Origin: Bathymodiolus brooksi
Lineage: Eukaryota; Mollusca; Bivalvia; Mytilida; Modiolidae
DNA: 64,000 nt
Assembly: GCA_963680875.1 (NCBI GenBank)
Contig: OY804579.1
Coordinates: 37,029,397 to 37,093,396 of the forward strand
Direction of reading: 5' to 3'
The position numbers and the translations under genes were made by a program. Below are positions 46,501 to 50,900 of the stretch, piece after piece; position 1 is the first letter of the stretch; the number at the start of each line of letters is the position of its first letter. The notes beneath the pieces are model-generated. The model ran no database searches. It was not told where the DNA came from and was given only the letters and a program-made list of their open reading frames with translations.

Positions 46501-47650
46501 CCTCTATGTTGCTAGTTTCTCTGGATTGTTCATTGATTGCCCCTTCGGTATTCTCTAACGTTTATTTAGTTGGTTTGTTTGGTTTATGGTGTTTATTTAT
46601 ATTAAATTTTAATGCTTTAATATAAAACTGAGCAGAAACAAAAATACAGCAATATTTTTTTTTTAATTTCTTCTCATTGAAAAAAGTGGGGATTTTTTTT
46701 ATCCTGCAATTATTTTCAAACCATTAATCATCTGTTGGTTTGTAGTTTTTTGGAATGAGTGAGTGAGTGATTGTTGCTTAATGTCAAATTAGCAGTTTTT
46801 CAGCTATACCATGGCGAGAACAACTTACATTTCGATGTGACAATGATGATGATTATGATAATGTCTACTTTGTACTAGACAAATAGGCTTAGTTTATAGG
46901 TTTTTTATAGCTCACAGAAACAACAGACCTCGGTTAGACATGTCTCCCCACTCTGACACATTATGCTGATTCAAAGCCAGCCAGTCCTCAGTAATGCTGT
47001 GTGCTTAGTGGAGAAGCAGCAAATACCAATTTTAAGTCTTTGGTTTGACTCAACAGGAGCTCAAAACAATGATCTACTGCATTCAAGGTGAGCATGCTAA
47101 TCATTACACCACTGATGTGGTAACATTTTTGGACAATCATTACATTAAAATTGAATGAGCAACACAAATTATGTTGTAATACAAGGAAATTAAATATTTT
47201 TTTATCAATATGATGTTATCCCCACATACACACTTTCCAACAAACAAGTTCACAAGTAACCATTTGTCAAGAGACAGTGATCACCTGGTTGACAGTCACA
47301 TAACTGTAGAAGATCATACAACTATTAGCAAGGTAAATCTCAGTAAACAAGGAATACAAACGCAACTAAAAAATTTACAAACATGTATATAAAATCATAT
47401 TATCTACGTACCTATTTATAAAAGCACCAAAACCAATAATCAAAGCTACAGATGATAATACCAAAATTATCAGACTTGTACAATGGAATGCCGATTTGAT
47501 TTCATTTGGGTGGAAACACTTCAATAAAATTCCTCTTTCTGTCAAGTTCAAATCATCCTCGTACTGATTTATTTCATTTTCTAGCTCTTCATGTAAAGTT
47601 GACAAGGCATCAGCTGTTGTAAAGCCGTAACAAACTTCATCATTCTGATT
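4318..47650 (-). CDS. TMEM94: TMEM94/ERMA-like P-type ATPase, 17 exons, both ends missing
   Basis: Seventeen exons read on the minus strand join into 756 codons without a stop, and every junction matches in phase. From family knowledge, TMEM94 (ERMA) is a P-type-ATPase-like membrane protein of the ER, implicated in Mg2+ uptake. Seen here in order: an N-terminal ALSTL motif, two membrane helices (exons 1-2), an actuator-domain motif [16 protein letters not shown] (exon 3), two more helices (exons 6-7), the degenerate phosphorylation-site region CIDKKGILS (exon 9), the conserved [18 protein letters not shown] block (exons 11-12), an N-domain-like [15 protein letters not shown] (exon 15) and IFIGMV..QYQAR (exon 17). 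The initiating Met exon and the C-terminal half of the P domain with helices 5-10 are outside or unseen. About 90 residues present in vertebrates between exons 10 and 11 were not found. Introns are crowded with transposons and satellites. The identification rests on remembered vertebrate TMEM94 landmarks, not on a search. Confidence 0.9.
4502..5127. other. Intron 16 DNA, no feature except a G run
   Basis: AT-rich sequence without exon or clear repeat; ends with a run of about 14 G near 5112-5125. Confidence 0.5.
5128..5253. repeat. 126-bp hairpin (long inverted repeat)
   Basis: AGTACAAGATAGGGAAATCT pairs with its complement at the right end; arms of about 50 bp are interrupted by a few mismatches, with a short loop around CGAGGCTTGCCGAG. 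Probably one end of a foldback element, with a further inverted pair TTTCTCACTAAA / TTTAGTGAGAAA at about 5275 and 5800. Confidence 0.8.
5733..5761. repeat. Short perfect hairpin
   Basis: CTTGTCTTGTAT and ATACAAGACAAG are exact complements separated by a 5-7 nt loop, inside the repeat-derived intron 16. Confidence 0.7.
5860..6060. repeat. Dispersed bivalve repeat ending by exon 16
   Basis: Contains AATGCAATAACTCC, TATATGGTAATAAGCATGCA and GGACAAAAACAATATGG-type motifs, also present at about 7440-7980. It runs to within a few bases of the exon 16 donor. Confidence 0.55.
6066..6227 (-). CDS. TMEM94: TMEM94 exon 16
   Basis: 162 bp, phase 2 in and out, acceptor ATATTTGTAG, donor TCGAT|GTAAGT. 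The acceptor was chosen over a nearer AG because it gives [20 protein letters not shown], matching DRKKVLDFYQRACLSGYCSA, and joins exon 15 in phase. Continues [15 protein letters not shown]. Confidence 0.9.
6354..6560 (+). repeat. tRNA-head SINE copy
   Basis: Head GGTCGTTATTGCATGGTAGT, B-box-like GAGTTTGAATCCC, then the body CATTATGTGATAAAGTTTG and GGTCGGTGGTTTTCTCC. The 3' tail is lost. Confidence 0.8.
6655..7215. repeat. ~167-bp tandem repeat, ~3.4 copies
   Basis: Units share GGTTATCATC.GGAAACCA, AGTACAAAAAGGGGCATAAC and CACACCTAGCTTCAATCT. The block stops about 30 bp from the exon 15 donor. Confidence 0.85.
7248..7350 (-). CDS. TMEM94: TMEM94 exon 15, N-domain motif
   Basis: 103 bp, phase 1 in and phase 2 out, acceptor CTTATTGTAG, donor GATAG|GTAAGA. 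Encodes [20 protein letters not shown] then [14 protein letters not shown], matching EQMLSHGTADVVLEACTDFW; it corresponds to the KGA.E nucleotide-binding motif of classical P-type ATPases. Confidence 0.93.
7440..7980. repeat. Dispersed bivalve repeat, intron 14
   Basis: Two internal subrepeats with CTTCATATGGTAATATGCAA and CAATAAGCAAGCATGC; ends in GGACAAAAACAATATGTCTC near 7955, the same end motif as at about 6025. Confidence 0.6.
8029..8137 (-). CDS. TMEM94: TMEM94 exon 14
   Basis: 109 bp, phase 0 in and phase 1 out, acceptor CTGTTTCAG, donor TTCTG|GTAATA. Encodes [16 protein letters not shown] then [16 protein letters not shown], matching PLSHMISLFIKDTTTST of the N domain. Confidence 0.88.
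8138..8990. other. Intron 13, unique AT-rich DNA
   Basis: No repeat family, exon or RNA gene recognised. Confidence 0.5.
8991..9084 (-). CDS. TMEM94: TMEM94 exon 13
   Basis: 94 bp, phase 2 in and phase 0 out, acceptor CATTTTAG, donor AAGTC|GTAAGT. Encodes [20 protein letters not shown], an excellent match to GLCELARLIGFTPGAKELFK, then [11 protein letters not shown]. Confidence 0.92.
9526..10793 (+). repeat. 43-bp minisatellite, left block, ~29 copies
   Basis: Unit reads roughly CTGTATAAACATGTCTAAAC then CAAACCCTGAATAAACCAGA and ATC. Units alternate between CCTG/TTG and ACATG/ACCTG variants, with duplicated multi-unit blocks. Confidence 0.95.
10794..13093 (+). mobile_element. AGGTGAGCT element inserted in the 43-bp satellite
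   Basis: Starts CTAGAGGCTCAGGTGAGC with a hairpin (AGGTGAGC..GCTCACCT) and ends in a 29-bp hairpin closing GGTGAGCT. The satellite is cut between CCCTGAA and TAAACC and resumes in register, so the empty site is recoverable. Either AA is duplicated, or nothing is and the element ends CTAA between A and T. Internal subrepeats carry GGCGGCCATCTTGG and TTTCAGAGGAGAAGA. No transposase frame. Confidence 0.85.
13065..13093 (+). repeat. Terminal hairpin of the element
   Basis: AGCTCACATGGCC-TAT-GGCCAGGTGAGCT in two arms with one A-G mismatch; covaries with the copies at 552-582 and 59378-59406. Confidence 0.9.
13094..13790 (+). repeat. 43-bp minisatellite, right block, ~16 copies
   Basis: Same unit as the left block, resuming directly after the inserted element and degrading into AACCGAAC-containing sequence before the right TIR. 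Confidence 0.95.
13922..14010 (-). pseudogene. Partial in-frame duplicate of exon 12
   Basis: The minus strand here repeats the second half of exon 12: [20 protein letters not shown] against [20 protein letters not shown], still open and in the same relative frame with a 9-nt deletion. The position matching the authentic donor reads GAAT|GCGAGG, so that donor is lost. A downstream CA|GTAAAT would leave phase 2, compatible with exon 13. No good acceptor is seen and the 5' half is absent, so it is probably a relic. Confidence 0.7.
14032..14153 (-). CDS. TMEM94: TMEM94 exon 12
   Basis: 122 bp, phase 0 in and phase 2 out, acceptor TTTTTTCAG, donor AGAAG|GTAAGG. Begins [10 protein letters not shown], continuing SLKPL of exon 11, and ends [15 protein letters not shown] partial paralogous copy lies just downstream. 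Confidence 0.9.
14154..14350. other. Intron 11, C-rich tract, nothing else
   Basis: A TACCCCCCTCCCCCCTCTCC tract at about 14208 is the only notable feature. Confidence 0.5.
14351..14483. repeat. 133-bp hairpin
   Basis: GGAGATAACTGTATTGTATT and its exact complement bound arms of about 55 bp with few mismatches; the loop is around CACAAATTGAGTTTATTTGC. Confidence 0.85.
14420..14800. repeat. Two direct ~200-bp repeats
   Basis: The block with CAATTGATGC.GTGAAATTTT, AAGATGACGTAAGCGG and TATTTCAACCGTGGAATTGA occurs twice in tandem; the first copy overlaps the right arm of the hairpin. Confidence 0.85.
14967..15032 (-). CDS. TMEM94: TMEM94 exon 11
   Basis: 66 bp, phase 0 in and out, acceptor TTTTGTTACAG, donor CCACTT|GTAAGT. 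Encodes [20 protein letters not shown] followed by PL, a near match to IQFDDSNWQLHLTSLKPL. The intron before it is about 13.4 kb and holds the 5-kb satellite. Confidence 0.92.
15128..15392 (+). repeat. tRNA-head SINE copy, near complete
   Basis: Head TAGTTGGATTTACAAGTACC, B box GCGAGTTCGAATCCCGC, body GGTCGGTGGTTTTCTCC-like, tail GGCATTAAACACCATAACCC followed by CTAACCC repeats. Confidence 0.88.
15393..15729. other. Intron 10, nothing recognised
   Basis: AT-rich sequence without exon or repeat. Confidence 0.5.
15730..15893 (+). repeat. SINE copy with internal deletion
   Basis: Head GGGGCCTTCGTGGTCGTGAT through GTGCCTATCA jumps directly to GTGGTTTTCTCTAGGTACTC, losing the B box and mid body. 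Confidence 0.82.
16075..16716. repeat. 75-bp minisatellite, ~8 copies
   Basis: Unit contains CTCTTATCAGGCCAGATTTC, GATAGTAAAATA and AATTGTCCCCTCAATAGAGG. Single related units occur at 20530-20710 and 34410-34590, so the array grew from a dispersed family. Confidence 0.93.
16717..20529. other. Intron 10, mostly unique AT-rich DNA
   Basis: No recognisable exon. Six irregular GTCAATGG repeats lie at about 16985-17115 and an ATT microsatellite near 18990. A SINE 3' fragment (GAAATATTGTTGAAAGTGGC) is at 19497-19548. A 116-codon minus-strand frame (19895-20245) with CYGC and CLSHQ has no recognised homology. Confidence 0.5.
20530..20710. repeat. Single relative of the 75-bp satellite unit
   Basis: CTCCCACCAAAGG, CAGGCCATATTTCAGATGTA and TTGTCCCCCTGGAGAGAGGA followed by CTTATAAGTCCACTTTTTCA. 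Confidence 0.65.
20914..25947 (+). repeat. 35-bp minisatellite, ~5 kb, ~145 copies
   Basis: Unit: AATACCATGGCCAAGAGAAA then AAGAGAAGGACAGAC; 34-bp and 29/30-bp variants are scattered. The plus strand is purine-rich with an 18-nt purine run per unit. 35 is not a multiple of 3 and the unit lacks stops on the minus strand, so all three minus frames stay open for ~5 kb, producing false hydrophobic proteins (and basic ones on the plus strand). Block duplications are visible, for example around 21541 and 21893. It lies in TMEM94 intron 10. Confidence 0.97.
25967..27125. other. Intron 10, dispersed repeat fragments
   Basis: At 26040-26110 the complement reads AAGTGTAGCAGGATCTGCTG and TCAGGGGCACCTGAG, a motif I associate with abundant mytilid repeats. 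A 72-codon minus frame (26655-26873) is unrecognised. Confidence 0.45.
27126..27372 (-). repeat. SINE copy, minus strand
   Basis: Complement carries head, B-box-like GAGTTTGAACCCAGC, GGTGGTTTTCTCCGGGCTCT and tail GGTGTTAAACACCATAACCC. Confidence 0.85.
27373..28004. other. Intron 10, nothing recognised
   Basis: A weak pair of GGACCAGTAAA sequences at about 27900 and 27965 is the only internal repetition. Confidence 0.4.
28005..28468 (-). repeat. 58-bp minisatellite derived from exon 10 and its donor
   Basis: About seven copies. On the minus strand each unit has CTTAGTCGTCATTCTAAG followed by GTAATTTTTGTTTTGCCTTT, matching the 3' end of exon 10 (CTTAGTCATCATACTAAG) and the first 20 nt of its intron. 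Each copy therefore carries a potential 5' splice site. Confidence 0.92.
28469..28521 (-). CDS. TMEM94: TMEM94 exon 10 (53 bp)
   Basis: Short exon, phase 1 in and phase 0 out, acceptor TTTTTTCAG, donor CTAAG|GTAATT. Encodes (A)[17 protein letters not shown], resembling GSLNNTLHLSNEQ of vertebrates. Its last 18 nt and donor are repeated in the adjoining 58-bp satellite. Confidence 0.8.
28678..28725 (+). repeat. SINE 3' tail fragment
   Basis: CAATATTGCTAAAGTTGGC then ATTAAACACC and a (CAAT)n tail, ending about 13 bp from exon 9. Confidence 0.6.
28738..28900 (-). CDS. TMEM94: TMEM94 exon 9, degenerate phosphorylation site
   Basis: 163 bp, phase 0 in and phase 1 out, acceptor ATTTTCCAG, donor [31 protein letters not shown] aligns with the TMEM94 form of the P-type DKTGT motif: the Asp, Lys and Gly positions remain, while canonical TGT is not present. 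The rest is a polar linker ([16 protein letters not shown]). Confidence 0.92.
29071..30185. mobile_element. Foldback element with 9-bp TSD, MULE-like
   Basis: Arms of about 315 bp begin TAGTCCGAGATTCCTCTGCC and end in the complement. GTTAGTGAT is duplicated on both sides (29062-29070, 30186-30194), as expected for Mutator-like elements. The central ~480 bp is single copy and holds a degraded RecQ-like helicase fragment. It inserted into the tail of a SINE. Confidence 0.88.
29492..29668 (+). pseudogene. Captured RecQ-like helicase 5' fragment
   Basis: ATG opens [20 protein letters not shown]; a stop follows. Further on, one frame reads [11 protein letters not shown] and, after a 2-nt shift, [19 protein letters not shown], which resembles the RecQ-family Walker A region (PTG.GKS.CY..P) with Ser replaced by Asn. 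The piece ends at GACAAG|GTACTA, donor-like. It has a stop and a frameshift, so is not functional. Confidence 0.6.
30195..30500 (-). repeat. Second SINE family, minus strand
   Basis: Complement begins with tRNA-like GGTGTAATGGTTAACATGCT; the interior shares CTTAATGCTGTGTGCTTAG with 46750-47125. Confidence 0.65.
30501..31431. other. Intron 8, nothing recognised
   Basis: Two ACTTCCGG/CCGGAAGT sites at about 30780 and 30885 are inverted around GACGTCTCGTGCAA repeats; no exon. Confidence 0.4.
31432..31677 (-). repeat. SINE copy, minus strand, degraded
   Basis: GGTTCGAACTCAC-type B box complement and TCAGTTTTATTGGTGGAGGA; ends 20 bp before exon 8. Confidence 0.8.
31699..31866 (-). CDS. TMEM94: TMEM94 exon 8
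   Basis: 168 bp, phase 0 in and out, acceptor TTTTTACAG, donor TTACG|GTAAGT. Encodes a Ser/Asp-rich cytosolic stretch ([13 protein letters not shown]) and ends VLGSVT, which continues into the phosphorylation-site region as [14 protein letters not shown] (vertebrate LGSVTVLCCVDKQG). Confidence 0.9.
31920..32155 (-). repeat. SINE copy, minus strand
   Basis: GGTGTTTAACGCCTCTTTCA, TTGGTGGAGGAAACCGGAGT and TAATGTTGTATTGAGTACAC; lies just upstream of exon 8 in the transcript. Confidence 0.82.
32338..32510 (+). repeat. SINE copy, 5' truncated
   Basis: Begins at CATGGCGTGTACTTGATACA, keeps GGTCGGTGGTTTTCTCCGGG and ends AAAGTGGCATTAAACATCAC with an (AAAC)n tail. Confidence 0.85.
32566..32679 (-). 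CDS. TMEM94: TMEM94 exon 7, TM4
   Basis: 114 bp, phase 0 in and out, acceptor TTTACAG, donor CCAAG|GTATTT. Encodes [19 protein letters not shown], a proline-rich helix in the position of the P-type ATPase transport helix 4, then [11 protein letters not shown] like GEARVLAQ in vertebrates. Confidence 0.9.
32680..33377. other. Intron 6, nothing recognised
   Basis: AT-rich without identifiable repeats. Confidence 0.45.
33378..33464 (-). CDS. TMEM94: TMEM94 exon 6, TM3
   Basis: 87 bp, phase 0 in and out, acceptor TTTACAG, donor TTACAG|GTAAAC. Encodes [14 protein letters not shown] then [14 protein letters not shown], aligning with the TM3 and lumenal turn of TMEM94 (LITNALRFIF..WQYTLLQLQ). Confidence 0.88.
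33488..33728 (-). repeat. SINE copy, minus strand
   Basis: Starts GGGTTAGGGTTATGGGTTCA, contains CAGTTTTATTGGTGGAGGAA and AAGCTCACAACTTTAGTGGT; 24 bp upstream of exon 6. Confidence 0.82.
33729..34409. other. Intron 5, unique DNA
   Basis: Only a short duplication, CTAATTCTCAACATGATACA twice at about 34310-34365. Confidence 0.5.
34410..34790 (+). repeat. 75-bp-family unit interrupted by SINE fragments
   Basis: CTCTTATCAGG is cut by a SINE tail (34420-34482), then resumes CTTATCAGGCCAGATTTCAG. A second SINE fragment (34595-34757, CATTATGTGATAAAG to GGCATTAAACAC) cuts it before CATTTCAGAATGGGGGTCCT. A nested insertion. Confidence 0.75.
35060..36493 (+). repeat. 50-bp minisatellite, ~29 copies
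   Basis: Unit: GATAACAAAACCTGTACTGT then TTAATTAGATAACCTATACA and TTTACTTTGT. Variants CTCTACTG/CTGTACTG and TTTGTG/TTATG alternate in blocks. Confidence 0.96.
36783..36888 (-). CDS. TMEM94: TMEM94 exon 5
   Basis: 106 bp, phase 2 in and phase 0 out, acceptor TTTTTTGTAG after a run of T, donor ATATTT|GTAAGA. Encodes [20 protein letters not shown] and RRLLPAIF, matching the RPVTALDNER region leading into membrane helix 3. Confidence 0.87.
36889..37379. other. Intron 4, unique DNA
   Basis: Nothing recognised. Confidence 0.45.
37380..37953. mobile_element. 574-bp MITE with 22-bp TIRs
   Basis: Left GGTCAAGGACCAATTATCGC and the complement of the right end GGTCGAAGACCAATTATCGC; a third internal copy of the motif is at about 37588. 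Target duplication not resolved. Confidence 0.65.
38230..38895 (+). repeat. 35-bp minisatellite, ~19 copies
   Basis: Unit: TTTGACTGTTTTATGGAGGT then GACCGTTCACACAGG. Last copy stops about 12 bp from exon 4. Confidence 0.96.
38908..39059 (-). CDS. TMEM94: TMEM94 exon 4, acidic actuator loop
   Basis: 152 bp, phase 0 in and phase 2 out, acceptor ATTTACAG, donor CTGAG|GTAAAA. Encodes [12 protein letters not shown], an acidic [10 protein letters not shown] insert and [11 protein letters not shown], aligning with the loop that ends ETPVIDNIR in vertebrate TMEM94. A 35-bp satellite begins about 12 nt into the downstream intron. Confidence 0.88.
39060..39654. other. Intron 3, nothing recognised
   Basis: AT-rich; paired ATATATACACTGCTT segments at about 39400 and 39490 are the only repetition. 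Confidence 0.4.
39655..39815 (+). repeat. SINE copy, 5' truncated
   Basis: Starts at the B box TCTTCGAATCCCGCTCATGC and ends GGTGGTAAACACCATAACCC. Confidence 0.82.
39939..42538. mobile_element. 2.6-kb TTAA-flanked TIR element, non-autonomous
   Basis: AGGTGAAATGCAAAGGT at the left is matched by its complement at the right, and TTAA flanks both (39935-39938, 42539-42542). TTAA targets fit piggyBac or Kolobok. No transposase frame found; contains three ~105-bp repeats at 40700-41000 with AGGGGACCCACTACCAT. Confidence 0.8.
42543..43524. other. Intron 3, unique DNA
   Basis: No recognised element. Confidence 0.45.
43525..43718 (-). CDS. TMEM94: TMEM94 exon 3, actuator domain
   Basis: 194 bp, phase 1 in and phase 0 out, acceptor ATTGCCATAG, donor TTAGAG|GTAAGA. 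Contains [18 protein letters not shown] followed by [20 protein letters not shown], the version of the P-type ATPase actuator motif (L.PGD....PGD-like) seen in TMEM94. This is the most diagnostic exon. Confidence 0.93.
44035..44420. repeat. Dispersed bivalve repeat, two ~180-bp units
   Basis: GACCTTGACCTTTGACCTA, AATCAATAGGGTTCCAGA, AGTTTGGTCAAAATCCATTG occur twice; ends with ACGGACGG and GGCGAGGGGATAATAA, inverted to TATCCCCTCG at the start. Confidence 0.75.
44421..45309 (+). mobile_element. AGGTGAGCT-type element, degraded copy
   Basis: Starts CCTGAGGCTCCTATGAGCCT with TCACTCACCT, ends CAGATGAGCT; AA flanks both ends. Abuts the preceding repeat directly. Confidence 0.7.
45310..45827. other. 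Intron 2, nothing recognised
   Basis: AT-rich unique sequence. Confidence 0.45.
45828..46083 (-). repeat. SINE copy, minus strand
   Basis: TTAACACCACTTTCAACAAT, GGTGGAGGAAACCGGAGTAC, B-box complement; ends about 60 bp from exon 2. Confidence 0.83.
46147..46298 (-). CDS. TMEM94: TMEM94 exon 2, TM2
   Basis: 152 bp, phase 2 in and phase 1 out, acceptor GTTTACAG, donor CAAG|GTATTT. It encodes a second hydrophobic helix ([18 protein letters not shown]) followed by a charged amphipathic stretch ending QTLKRIQ, matching the cytosolic linker into the actuator domain of TMEM94. Confidence 0.9.
46299..46749. other. Intron 1, degenerate dispersed repeat
   Basis: T-rich segment with ATAGTGGTGTCCTGTG and its inverse GGACACCACTAT; an 88-codon hydrophobic frame on the plus strand looks repeat-derived. 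Confidence 0.45.
46750..47125 (-). repeat. Second SINE family, minus strand
   Basis: Complement head GTGGTGTAATGATTAGCATG, interior CAGTAATGCTGTGTGCTTAG, tail TGAGTGAGTGATTG. Confidence 0.65.
47126..47411. other. Intron 1 next to exon 1 donor
   Basis: Unique AT-rich DNA; nothing recognised. Confidence 0.4.
47412..47650 (-). CDS. TMEM94: TMEM94 exon 1 (first one visible), TM1
   Basis: Acceptor TTTTACAG and donor AG|GTACGT bound 239 bp that enter in phase 0 and leave in phase 2. The peptide begins [10 protein letters not shown], continues ALSTLHEEL (compare ALSVLKEQL in vertebrates), and ends in a hydrophobic helix [18 protein letters not shown], the first membrane segment. The initiator Met must lie in an upstream exon, since the frame before the acceptor is intronic. 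Confidence 0.9.
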
Positions 47651-47699
47651 CTGTAAAATATATGTACAAGTTGTAAATGTAAGTACATTGTACATTAGT

Positions 47700-47890
47700 A
47701 TACATGCTGATTAAATGATTGTAAAAGTGACAGTTTTGAATGATTGTAAAATAGACTTTTCTGAATGATTGTAAAATTGGCAGTTTTGAATGATTTTAAA
47801 ATAGACTTGTTTTGAATGATTGTAAAATTGACAGTTTTGAATGATTGTAAAATAGACTTTTTTAAATGATTGTAAAATTGACATTTTTTT
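47700..47890. repeat. ~25-bp alternating minisatellite
   Basis: About seven units of GAATGATTGTAAAAT, alternating TGACAGTTTT with AGACTTTT, giving a ~50-bp higher-order unit. It ends about 50 bp upstream of the exon 1 acceptor. Confidence 0.8.
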
Positions 47891-47954
47891 GTGATAAAAA
47901 TAGCAATCAATCTACTTTAAATTGTCATTATATGCTTATTGTGTGCATTGCATA

Positions 47955-50900
47955 CAGTACAAAAAAAATCAGAGACATAGCGTGATAAATAACTGTGATA
48001 GACGTTTCAGTCTTCTTAGTGATACTGATACAGTACAGTCAGAGACATAGCATGATAAATCACTGTGATAGACGTTTCAGTCTTCTTAGTGATACTGATA
48101 CAGTACAGTCAGAGACATAGCGTGATAAATCACTGTGATAGACGTTTCAGTCTTCTTAGTGATACTGATACAGTACAGTCAGAGACATAGCATGATAAAT
48201 CACTGTGATAGACGTTTCAGTCTTCTTAGTGATACTGATACAGTACAGTCAGAGACATAGCATGATAAATCACTGTGATAGACGTTTCAGTCTTCTTAGT
48301 GATACTGATACAGTACAGTCAGAGACATAGCGTGATAAATCACTGTGATAGACGTTTCAGTCTTCTTAGTGATACTGATACAGTACAGTCAGAGACATAG
48401 CGTGATAAATCACTGTGATAGACGTTTCAGTCTTCTTAGTGATACTGATACAGTACAGTCAGAGACATAGCATGATAAATCACTGTGATAGACGTTTCAG
48501 TCTTCTTAGTGATACTGATACAGTACAGTCAGAGACATAGCGTGATAAATCACTGTGATAGACGTTTCAGTCTTCTTAGTGATACTGATACAGTTCAGTC
48601 AGAGACATAGCGTGATAAATAACTGTGATAGACGTTTCAGTCTTCTTAGTGATACTGATACAGTACAGTCAGAGACATAGCATGATAAATCACTGTGATA
48701 GACGTTTCAGTCTTCTTAGTGATACTGATACAGTACAGTCAGAGACATAGCATGATAAATCACTGTGATAGACGTTTCAGTCTTCTTAGTGATACTGATA
48801 CAGTACAGTCAGAGACATAGCGTGATAAATCACTGTGATAGACGTTTCAGTCTTCTTAGTGATACTGATACAGTACAGTCAGAGACATAGCATGATAAAT
48901 CACTGTGATAGACGTTTCAGTCTTCTTAGTGATACTGATACAGTACAGTCAGAGACATAGCATGATAAATCACTGTGATAGACGTTTCAGTCTTCTTAAT
49001 GATACTGATACAGTACAGTCAGAGACATAGCATGATAAATAACTGTGATAGACATTTCAGTCTTCTTAGTGATACTGATACAGTACAGTCAGAGACATAG
49101 CGTGATAAATCACTGTGATAGACGTTTCAGTCTTCTTAGTGATACTGATACAGTACAGTCAGAGACATAGCATGATAAATCACTGTGATAGACGTTTCAG
49201 TCTTCTTAGTGATACTGATACGGTACAGTCAGAGACATAGCATGATAAATCACTGTGATAGACGTTTCAGTCTTCTTAGTGATACTGATACAGTACAGTC
49301 AGAGACATAGCATGATAAATCACTGTGATAGACGTTTCAGTCTTCTTAGTGATACTGATACAGTACAGTCAGAGACATAGCATGATAAATCACTGTGATA
49401 GACGTTTCAGTCTTCTTAGTGATACTGATACAGTACAGTCAGAGACATAGCATGATAAATCACTGTGATAGACGTTTCAGTCTTCTTAGTGATACTGATA
49501 CAGTACAGTCAGAGACATAGCATGATAAATCACTGTGATAGACGTTTCAGTCTTCTTAGTGATACTGATACAGTACAGTCAGAGACATAGCGTGATAAAT
49601 CACTGTGATAGACGTTTCAGTCTTCTTAGTGATACTGATACAGTACAGTCAGAGACATAGCATGATAAATCACTGTGATAGACGTTTCAGTCTTCTTAGT
49701 GATACTGATACAGTACAGTCAGAGACATAGCATGATAAATCACTGTGATAGACGTTTCAGTCTTCTTAGTGATACTGATACAGTACAGTCAGAGACATAG
49801 CGTGATAAATCACTGTGATAGACGTTTCAGTCTTCTTAGTGATACTGATACAGTACAGTCAGAGACATAGCATGATAAATCACTGTGATAGACGTTTCAG
49901 TCTTCTTAGTGATACTGATACAGTACAGTCAGAGACATAGCATGATAAATCACTGTGATAGACGTTTCAGTCTTCTTAGTGATACTGATACAGTACAGTC
50001 AGAGACATAGCATGATAAATAACTGTGATAGACGTTTCAGTCTTCTTAGTGATACTGATACAGTACAATCAGAGACATAGCGTGATAAATCACTGTGATA
50101 GACGTTTCAGTCTTCTTAGTGATACTGATACAGTACAGTCAGAGACATAGCATGATAAATCACTGTGATAGACGTTTCAGTCTTCTTAGTGATACTGATA
50201 CAGTACAGTCAGAGACATAGCATGATAAATCACTGTGATAGACGTTTCAGTCTTCTTAGTGATACTGATACAGTACAGTCAGAGACATAGCGTGATAAAT
50301 AACTGTGATAGACGTTTCAGTCTTTTTAGTGATACTGATACAGTACAGTCAGAGACATAGCGTGATAAATCACTGTGATAGACGTTTCAGTCTTCTTAGT
50401 GATACTGATATAGTACATTCAGAGACATAGCATGATAAATCACTGTGATAGACGTTTCAAGTCTTCTTAGTGATACTGATATAGTACAGTCAGAGACATA
50501 GCATGATAAATCACTGTGATAGACGTTTCAGTCTTCTTAGTGATACTGATACAGTACAGTCAGAGACATAGCATGATAAATAACTGTGATAGACGTTTCA
50601 GTCTTCTTAGTGATACTGATACAGTACAGTCAGAGACATAGCGTGATAAATCACTGTGATAGACGTTTCAGTCTTCTTAGTGATACTGATATAGTACAGT
50701 CAGAGACATAGCATGATAAATCACTGTGATAGACGTTTCAGTCTTCTTAGTGATACTGATACAGTACAGTCAGAGACATAGCATGATAAATCACTGTGAT
50801 AGACGTTTCAGTCTTCTTAGTGATACTGATACAGTACAGTCAGAGACATAGCATGATAAATCACTGTGATAGACGTTTCAGTCTTCTTAGTGATACTGAT

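Noticed and set aside
46359..46625. 88-codon hydrophobic plus-strand frame
   Set aside because: T-rich, starts at a non-ATG codon, lies antisense in intron 1 and resembles a dispersed repeat.
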